Source: Gemmatimonadota bacterium (lineage in GTDB: Bacteria; Gemmatimonadota; Gemmatimonadetes; Gemmatimonadales; Gemmatimonadaceae). Taken from it: a stretch of 7,344 bases of DNA. The position numbers and the translations under genes were made by a program. The first letter of the stretch is position 1. The number at the start of each line of letters is the position of its first letter. Positions 1 through 4,460 of this stretch are shown here, piece after piece. The notes below the pieces were generated by a model. It had not been told where the DNA came from, searched no databases, and saw nothing but the letters and a program-made list of their open reading frames with translations. The DNA is taken from contig PKVB01000123.1 in NCBI GenBank assembly GCA_003131365.1, positions 1 to 7,344 on the forward strand. Reading direction: 5' to 3'.

Positions 1-419
1 CGATAGCTTTTGATCCAGCGCGAAAAGGCATCGCCGATGATGGTCTCCGAGGTGGGCCTCACCACCAGCGGCTCTTCCAGCTTGGCGTCGGGATCGGGTA
101 CCAGCTTGCCGTCGATGGTCTTCAGGCGATGGTGCGTGACCACCGCCATTTCCTTGGCGAAGCCTTCGACGTGCTCGGCCTCCTTGGCGATGAAGGAGAG
201 CGGGATGAACAGCGGGAAATAGGCGTTCTCGTGCCCCGTCTCCTTGAACATCGTGTCGAGCTGGTGCTGCATGCGCTCCCAGATACCGTAACCCCGCGGC
301 CTGATGACCATGCAGCCGCGGACGGGCGAGTAGTCGGCCAGCTCGGCCTTGAGCACAACTTCGTTGTACCAGGCGCTGAAATCTTCGGAGCGTTTCGTCA
401 GCTTCTTATCTTCTGCCAT
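1..419 (-). CDS. proS: prolyl-tRNA synthetase, N-terminal part (truncated by window edge)
   Basis: ProRS is a cytoplasmic class II aminoacyl-tRNA synthetase that charges tRNA-Pro. About 139 N-terminal residues are visible, starting at ATG 417-419; the rest lies beyond base 1. The translation begins MAEDKKLTKRSEDFSAWYNE and continues through KAELADYSPVRG, ETGHENAYFPLFIPLSFIAK, EAEHVEGFAKEMAVVTH and RPTSETIIGDAFSRWIKSY. The motif 1 region and the start of motif 2 (RPTSE) closely resemble the archaeal/eukaryotic-type ProRS also found in Thermus. They do not resemble the long E. coli type with an inserted editing domain, although the absence of that insert cannot be confirmed because the region where it would fall is outside the window. 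The start lies 8 bp after the hisS stop with no Shine-Dalgarno sequence (spacer GAACGCCA), so it is probably co-transcribed and translationally coupled. Identity is secure; subtype is very likely. Confidence 0.94.
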   Translation of the reverse strand, partial: MAEDKKLTKRSEDFSAWYNEVVLKAELADYSPVRGCMVIRPRGYGIWERMQHQLDTMFKETGHENAYFPLFIPLSFIAKEAEHVEGFAKEMAVVTHHRLKTIDGKLVPDPDAKLEEPLVVRPTSETIIGDAFSRWIKSY

Positions 420-427
420 TGGCGTTC

Positions 428-1711
428 TTACAATGAGTTCAGGAATGCATCGAGAGCTACGCTGCGCTCGGATCCATCGGCCAGCGTCTTCACGGTCACC
501 TTTCCATTTGCATAGTCATCGCGGCGAAGCAGCACGACGTTTTTCACGCCGGCGCTCGACGCGGTCTTGAGCTGGCGCGCCAGCGTCTGCGCCTTGAGCG
601 CGTATTCCACGCTTCGCGACTTGGCGCGCAACCGCCCCGCGACCGTCATCACGTCGGACAGCATCGACTCGTCGTCGGCGGCAACCCAGTACTCGGTCCC
701 CAGCTCCGGCGTGGGAAGCAGATCGCGCGACCGAAGCAACTCGGTGAGCACCACATCGCCCATTCCGAAACCAAGCGCCGGAAGATCCACACCACCTATC
801 GTCGAAAGGAGATCGTCGTAGCGCCCCCCGCCGCAGATCGCGCGAAACTCTCCCTTCGCGTCGAAGAGCTCGAACACCTTCCCTGTATAGTAAGCGAGCC
901 CACGCACGATGGAGAGGTCGAATTCGATCCACTCTCCGACGCCGAGGGCGTCGAGAAAGTTCATGTACTCGCGCATGTGCGTGACTGTTTCCATCACATC
1001 GGGCGAGTTTCTAAATTCCCCCGCCAGCGCGTTGAGGTCCCTGGAGCTATCGAGGATGCGCGACACGCCGGCTCGCGCTTCCACGCTGGCGACGGCCTTC
1101 TCGACTTTGCCGAGCGTTACGTCGCGGGGCTCGCGCCCCGTTTTGTCGATCGCGGCGAACACTGCCGGCAGCTCCGCTTTCTTTACTCCAGCCTGCGAGA
1201 GAACCGCTGTGAGAAGCTTCCGGTCCGACACTCGAGCGCGAACATCGCGCGAGGTGAGTCCGACTGCGCGCATCACGTCGATTGCAACCGCGAGGAGCTC
1301 CGCATCCGCCGCGACCGACGCTTCGCCGAGGATGTCGACGTTGAGCTGAAAGTGCTCGCGCAGCCTTCCCTTCTGTTGCCGCTCGTAGCGGAACAACTGG
1401 GGAACGGAGAACCACCGAATGGGCTTCCGCATGGCGTTCGCTTTCGCGGCGACCATGCGCGCCAGCGTCGGCGTCATCTCGGGACGAAGCGCCACTTCGC
1501 GGCCGCCCTTGTCGGTGAAGGCGTACAGCTGACCGACGATCTCATCGCCGCTCTTTTTTGTGTAGAGCTCGAGCGGCTCCAGGGGCGGACCATCGTATTC
1601 GACGAACCCGTATCTCCGCGCGACGTCGCGCCAGACCGACATGAGATAGTTACGGGTGGCGAGCTGCTCGGGGTAAAAGTCTCGAAATCCTGGTAAAGCT
1701 CCCTGTGACAT
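428..1711 (-). CDS. hisS: histidyl-tRNA synthetase
   Basis: HisRS is a cytoplasmic class II synthetase that joins histidine to tRNA-His. The product is 427 residues, normal for the family, and complete. The N-terminus has the GFRDFYPE signature (8-15). LRPEMTPTLAR (75-85) belongs to the catalytic core, and motif 2 reads FRYERQQKGRLREHFQLN (107-124). The histidine-specific motif is RGLAYYTG (270-277), followed by ICGGGRYDDL (292-301, motif 3 region). A C-terminal anticodon-binding domain spans about 335-427. Two positions differ from the E. coli pattern: RGLDYYT has Ala for Asp at residue 273, and ERPQ is ERQQ. These variants, with REHFQ, recall plant organellar HisRS. The ATG at 1709-1711 lies 9 bp after the folC stop; the spacer CTTTCCTCT is pyrimidine-rich and offers no Shine-Dalgarno sequence, suggesting coupling to folC translation. 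The homologous ATP phosphoribosyltransferase regulatory subunit HisZ is unlikely because the catalytic motifs and the C-terminal domain are present. Confidence 0.97.
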   Translation of the reverse strand: MSQGALPGFRDFYPEQLATRNYLMSVWRDVARRYGFVEYDGPPLEPLELYTKKSGDEIVGQLYAFTDKGGREVALRPEMTPTLARMVAAKANAMRKPIRWFSVPQLFRYERQQKGRLREHFQLNVDILGEASVAADAELLAVAIDVMRAVGLTSRDVRARVSDRKLLTAVLSQAGVKKAELPAVFAAIDKTGREPRDVTLGKVEKAVASVEARAGVSRILDSSRDLNALAGEFRNSPDVMETVTHMREYMNFLDALGVGEWIEFDLSIVRGLAYYTGKVFELFDAKGEFRAICGGGRYDDLLSTIGGVDLPALGFGMGDVVLTELLRSRDLLPTPELGTEYWVAADDESMLSDVMTVAGRLRAKSRSVEYALKAQTLARQLKTASSAGVKNVVLLRRDDYANGKVTVKTLADGSERSVALDAFLNSL

Positions 1712-1720
1712 AGAGGAAAG

Positions 1721-2998
1721 CTACGTGGCGAACGGAGACACCTGCAAGCGCGACATCGCGTCCCCCACAGTGTGAAACGAGCCGGTGATGAGCAGCGTTT
1801 CGGACCGTTCCTGCCCGAGCGCGAGCGCTGCATCCATGTCCGGCTCCAGATCGGCGTCGAAGCCCTGTGCCCTTGCAAAGGAGCGCGCCTCCGCCGGGTC
1901 CCACCTGCGCTCCGCGGGAGCGGACGGCGCGTTTGTGAAAAGGAAGCGATCGACCGCCAGAGCGAGCTCGCGGATGATTCCGCGCCAATCCTTGTCAGAA
2001 AGAACGGCAACGAGAGCCGTACGCGGGGACGGCGGATTGATGGCGCGAATTGTCTCGGCGACGGTGCGGGCACCGTCCGGATTGTGGGCTACGTCAAAGA
2101 TGACTTTCCCTCTGCGCTCGAACCGGCCCGGCAGAAATACTCCGGCGAGCGCTTTGGAGATCTCTCCTGGCGGCGGCAGATATTCCTTCCCGATCGCGGC
2201 CAGGGTTGCGATCGCGGTGCCAGTGTTGCGCGCCTGGTGCACTCCGAGCAGAGGCGTTGTCATGGTCTGGCCGTTGAGCTTGAACGACGTTCCAGTCGCG
2301 GAGACCTGGACGTCGCTGATCGGGTAGGCGTCGTCGAGAATTACCACCGGCGCCGCCACGGCCTCCTTTGCGCATTTGGCCAACAGCTCGCGGATCGCCG
2401 GCGCCGGCTCGCCAATCACGGCGGGAATCCCTGCCTTGAAGATTCCGGCTTTTTCTTTCGCGATCGCCTCCAGAGTATCGCCGAGCAGATTCATGTGATC
2501 GAGCCCGATCGACGTGACAGTCGCCACGCGTGGCGTAAGCACGTTCGTCGAGTCCAGGCGGCCGCCCAGTCCGGTCTCGATCACCGCCAAGTCGACCTCT
2601 CTCTTGGCAAGCCAGTCGAAGGCGAGAGCGGTTGTCACCTCGAAAAACGTCGCTCCCATTTCCTCGGCGGTCGGAATCCAGCGCTCGAGGAATTCGAGAA
2701 CCTCCTCCTCGAAGATCGGCTGCCCGTTGACGGTGACGCGCTCCCGGAAGTCAATGAGATGCGGAGAGGTATATCGCCCAACCACGAGTCCTCGGGCGCG
2801 CAGCAGCGCTTCACAGGTGGCAACAACGCTTCCCTTCCCGTTGGTGCCGGCGACATGGATAGCACTGAGCTTGCGCTGCGGCGAGCCGAGCTTGGCGAGG
2901 AGCGCTTCGGTGCGCTCGAGACCCGGTTTGATGCTGCCAGTGGTGCGGGCGAATAGTGCCTGGATCGCCTCGCCGTAGGGCGTCAGGTGGTCGTCCAC
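1721..2998 (-). CDS. folC: folylpolyglutamate synthase / dihydrofolate synthase
   Basis: This Mur-ligase-family cytoplasmic enzyme adds glutamate to folates using ATP; many bacterial members also make dihydrofolate from dihydropteroate. The product is 425 residues, typical in length. Visible motifs are the P-loop HVAGTNGKGSV (48-58), TSPHL followed by FRERV (77-88), ETGLGGRLDSTN (141-152), SIGLDHMNLLGDT (163-175), KEKAGIFK (181-188), LPGRFE (289-294), FDVAHNPDGA (301-310) and TGSFHTVGD (405-413). I cannot tell whether it is bifunctional. The start is a GTG at 2996-2998, inside the end of accD (16-bp overlap). It gives the expected N-terminus, with the GLERTEALLAKLG stretch before the P-loop, and no better upstream start is possible without running further into accD. 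The nearest purine run (GGCAGG) touches the start codon, so initiation probably depends on coupling to accD. The accD-folC pairing is known from many bacteria. Confidence 0.96.
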   Translation of the reverse strand: MDDHLTPYGEAIQALFARTTGSIKPGLERTEALLAKLGSPQRKLSAIHVAGTNGKGSVVATCEALLRARGLVVGRYTSPHLIDFRERVTVNGQPIFEEEVLEFLERWIPTAEEMGATFFEVTTALAFDWLAKREVDLAVIETGLGGRLDSTNVLTPRVATVTSIGLDHMNLLGDTLEAIAKEKAGIFKAGIPAVIGEPAPAIRELLAKCAKEAVAAPVVILDDAYPISDVQVSATGTSFKLNGQTMTTPLLGVHQARNTGTAIATLAAIGKEYLPPPGEISKALAGVFLPGRFERRGKVIFDVAHNPDGARTVAETIRAINPPSPRTALVAVLSDKDWRGIIRELALAVDRFLFTNAPSAPAERRWDPAEARSFARAQGFDADLEPDMDAALALGQERSETLLITGSFHTVGDAMSRLQVSPFAT

Positions 2999-3846
2999 CC
3001 TGCCGACGCCGGCTTGCCGCTCATATGGCGAAGCAGCTGACCCACGGTTTGTTTGAGCTCGGAGCGCGGCACCACCGAATCAACGATTCCGTGCTCGAGC
3101 AGAAACTCGGCTGTCTGGAATCCCTCGGGGAGCTCCTGTCCGATCGTCTGCTTGATCACGCGCGGGCCAGCGAATCCGATCACCGCTCCTGGCTCGGCGA
3201 GAATCGCGTCACCGAGCATCGAGAAGCTCGCGCTGACGCCACCAGTGGTGGGATTCGTGAGAATTGAGACATAGGGGACGCGCCGCTCCGAGAGCTGCGA
3301 CAGGATCGCCGCGGCCTTCGCCATCTGCATGAGCGAGAGCACGCCCTCCTGCATCCGTGCGCCGCCAGACGCGGAGATGATGATGAGCGGATACTTGCGC
3401 TCGATCGCCAGCTGTCCGAGTCGCGCGATCTTCTCACCGACGACCGACCCCATCGAGCCGCCCATGAACGCGAAGTCCATGACCGCGAGACAGACCGGCA
3501 TTCCGCCGAGCTTCCCCGTGAAGGTGAGAATCGCGTCGCCCTCACCGGCCGCGCCAGTCGCCTTCTTGAGGCGCGCGGGATATTCGGGAAAGCCGAGCGG
3601 ATCCGTGGAGCGAATGTCCAGCTCTGTCTCTTCGGAGGTCCCCTCGTCGAGCAGGATTGCAGCGTACTCGCTGGCGCGAATGCGGCGGTGGAATCCGCAG
3701 TTCGGGCATACATTGAGGTTGCGCACGAACTTTTCGCGGAGGTCGGTGTGACCGCAACGGTCGCACTTCTCCCAGGCGTCGGGCGGAATCTCGTGTTTTT
3801 CGTGCCGCGGCAGGCGGGGCTTTTTTTCTTTGCGGAACCAAGCCAT
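2983..3846 (-). CDS. accD: acetyl-CoA carboxylase, carboxyltransferase subunit beta
   Basis: AccD pairs with AccA to form the carboxyltransferase that moves carboxyl from carboxybiotin to acetyl-CoA, giving malonyl-CoA for fatty acid synthesis. The product is 287 residues, standard for the family. A four-cysteine zinc ribbon lies at the N-terminus: C28-x2-C31 and C47-x2-C50. The crotonase-like carboxyltransferase fold follows, with MGGSMGSVVGEKI (128-140), SASGGARMQEG (158-168), NPTTGGV (198-204), FAGPRVI (225-231) and the C-terminal stretch GFQTAEFLLEHGIVD (242-256). The ATG at 3844-3846 is fixed by the typical MAWFRK start just before the zinc ribbon. No Shine-Dalgarno sequence precedes it; a TAAATT hexamer ends only 6 bases upstream (see the promoter entry). 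It is the first gene of the accD-folC-hisS-proS block and overlaps folC by 16 bp. The usual partner accA is not in the window. Confidence 0.98.
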   Translation of the reverse strand: MAWFRKEKKPRLPRHEKHEIPPDAWEKCDRCGHTDLREKFVRNLNVCPNCGFHRRIRASEYAAILLDEGTSEETELDIRSTDPLGFPEYPARLKKATGAAGEGDAILTFTGKLGGMPVCLAVMDFAFMGGSMGSVVGEKIARLGQLAIERKYPLIIISASGGARMQEGVLSLMQMAKAAAILSQLSERRVPYVSILTNPTTGGVSASFSMLGDAILAEPGAVIGFAGPRVIKQTIGQELPEGFQTAEFLLEHGIVDSVVPRSELKQTVGQLLRHMSGKPASAGWTTT

Positions 3847-3852
3847 GCGCGC

Positions 3853-3881
3853 AATTTACGCGAGCGCGGCTGAGTTTGCAG
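3853..3881 (-). promoter_or_regulatory. candidate accD promoter, possibly leaderless
   Basis: On the minus strand TAAATT (3858 down to 3853) matches the bacterial -10 pattern TAnnnT. It ends 6 bases before the A of the accD ATG, the usual distance from a -10 element to the transcription start. Upstream, CTGCAA (3881-3876, 17-base spacing) is a weak -35 candidate with about 3 of 6 consensus bases. This AT-rich hexamer stands out in a very GC-rich neighbourhood and there is no Shine-Dalgarno sequence. If real, transcription would begin at or next to the start codon. This is inference from position and sequence only. Confidence 0.38.
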
Positions 3882-4000
3882 CGGTTTGGCCCGTACTCAG
3901 GCTCGGCGGCTTTCGCGCGCGTGAATCGACCGGGCCGCTCTTTCCCGGCGCGCTCGGGCTGTCTCGCAGTACTTGGATCGTCGCCGGTCAGTCGGGCGGG

Positions 4001-4103
4001 GATGTCCTCTTCGGGAGCTCTCGCCTGCCGCTTCGCCTTGCGGCTCGCTGCACCGCGCCGCCTTGCAGCGGCGCTGGCTCCGGCCGCTCCCTCAGAGGAC
4101 ATC
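4001..4103. repeat. 103-bp nested palindromic element
   Basis: The ends form an 18-position stem: GATGTCCTCT (4001-4010) pairs with AGAGGACATC (4094-4103), and GGGAGC (4013-4018) pairs with GCTCCC (4086-4091). They are separated by two unpaired positions on each side, so 16 of 18 positions pair. Inside are two further hairpins: GCCGC/GCGGC (4027-4031 with 4040-4044) and CGCTGCA/TGCAGCG (4046-4052 with 4064-4070). The layout predicts an outer stem closing a multi-branched loop, as RNA or as a DNA cruciform. In a minus-strand transcript the internal mismatch is GA opposite GA, a possible tandem sheared G-A pair; in a plus-strand transcript it is UC opposite UC. A partial copy in opposite orientation occurs at 4360-4414. 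It may be a REP- or MITE-like non-autonomous element; no transposase is nearby. The structure is seen directly; function is unknown. Confidence 0.75.
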
Positions 4104-4194
4104 CTCGCCCTCCTTCCCGCGGAATCTGTAACTGCAGGGGGCGCGATTACGCCGCGAGGAATGCCACGCGGTCTCACCCCTCGCGCGGTAGCGC

Positions 4195-4211
4195 GCCGAG
4201 CGAAGCTCGGC
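4195..4211. repeat. 7-bp hairpin with GAA triloop (GCGAAGC core)
   Basis: GCCGAGC (4195-4201) and GCTCGGC (4205-4211) are perfect complements around a three-base GAA loop. The centre, GCGAAGC (4200-4206), is the sequence known from published work as an exceptionally stable single-stranded DNA mini-hairpin. It directly abuts another small dyad, CGCGC-GGTA-GCGCG (4182-4195). On the plus strand no T-run follows, so a terminator role is not supported. Confidence 0.6.
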
Positions 4212-4216
4212 ATCCC

Positions 4217-4248
4217 CGCGCAAACTTGCCGCGCTTCCGTTTGGCGCG
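4217..4248. repeat. 9-bp bulged stem-loop
   Basis: CGCGCAAAC (4217-4225) pairs with GTTTGGCGCG (4239-4248) with a single bulged G, leaving a 13-base loop. It follows the GAA hairpin by five bases and adds to the run of dyads in this spacer. There is no T-tract on either side. The pairing is visible directly; whether it matters biologically is unknown. Confidence 0.4.
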
Positions 4249-4359
4249 CACGGATCAATGACCGCAACCAAGCCCCCTGCCGCGATCGCCGCTTGTGCTC
4301 ACGGGCGAACGCCAGCGGAAACTCCGCGCGCTGTTAAGGTCTCAGGCAGGGAGGCGAGG

Positions 4360-4414
4360 GATGTCCTCTGAGGGAGCGGCCGGAGCCAGCGCGGCTGCCA
4401 TGCCGCGCGGTGCA
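4360..4414. repeat. inverted partial copy of the 4049-4103 repeat
   Basis: These 55 bases match the reverse complement of 4049-4103 at 51 of 55 positions. The first 33 (4360-4392 against 4071-4103) are identical. The copy covers only about half of the 103-bp element; beyond 4414 the match stops, so the second half of the outer stem is absent here. The two copies point away from each other across a 256-bp spacer and could pair as a long stem. Within this copy GCGCGGC (4389-4395) and GCCGCGC (4402-4408) form their own 7-bp hairpin with a 6-base loop. The outer edges of both arms carry TGCA, but I see no target-site duplication flanking the pair. Confidence 0.8.
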
Positions 4415-4438
4415 CCAAGAGAAAGCGCGCACCACGAT

Positions 4439-4450
4439 GGCCGATCGGCC
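4439..4450. repeat. 12-bp perfect palindrome downstream of rodA
   Basis: GGCCGATCGGCC is self-complementary and begins 10 bases after the rodA stop codon (4461-4463). It could be a protein-binding site or the stem of an mRNA 3'-end hairpin, but it has no central loop bases and no adjacent T-run. In DNA this rich in GC, a 12-bp palindrome can also arise by chance. Confidence 0.35.
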
Positions 4451-4460
4451 GAGCTGGCAA

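Larger units (their letters stand above)
3847..4460. other. 614-bp gene-free region between rodA and accD with structured repeats
   Basis: No open reading frame here resembles a protein I recognise. The frames present are Ala/Arg/Pro-rich translations of GC-rich DNA or run on as shadows of accD and rodA. Section 3847-4000 shows the candidate accD promoter and one small dyad (CCGGG 3930-3934 with CCCGG 3944-3948). Section 4001-4103 is a nested palindrome, and 4360-4414 is an inverted partial copy of it. Between them, 4104-4359 contains several short hairpins. Section 4415-4460 holds a 12-bp palindrome just past the rodA stop. I found no GC hairpin followed by a T-run, so no intrinsic terminator is called for rodA. 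Confidence 0.8.

Noticed and set aside
977..1696. 239-codon plus-strand frame opposite hisS
   Set aside because: Antisense shadow of a well-supported gene, with arginine-rich low-information translation and no recognisable motif.
1772..2956. 394-codon open frame on the plus strand opposite folC
   Set aside because: It lies fully antisense to a folC with every family motif intact. Long antisense frames are common in GC-rich codon usage, and the translation matches no family I recognise.
3542..4267. 241-codon minus-strand frame crossing the spacer into accD
   Set aside because: About 300 bp overlap accD in another frame and the remainder is Ala/Arg/Pro-rich repeat translation. Only its internal start at 4100-4102 with AAGGAGG merits a note, given as a finding and not as a gene.
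3876..4337. 153-codon plus-strand frame in the spacer
   Set aside because: It reads straight through the palindromic repeat, its composition follows local GC content, and no domain or conserved pattern is visible.
4001..4414. CRISPR array
   Set aside because: The repeats are inverted, of unequal length and not regularly spaced, and no cas-like gene is present.
4389..4420. Possible intrinsic terminator for rodA at the GCGCGGC/GCCGCGC hairpin
   Set aside because: No T-run follows the stem on either strand, so an intrinsic terminator is not supported.
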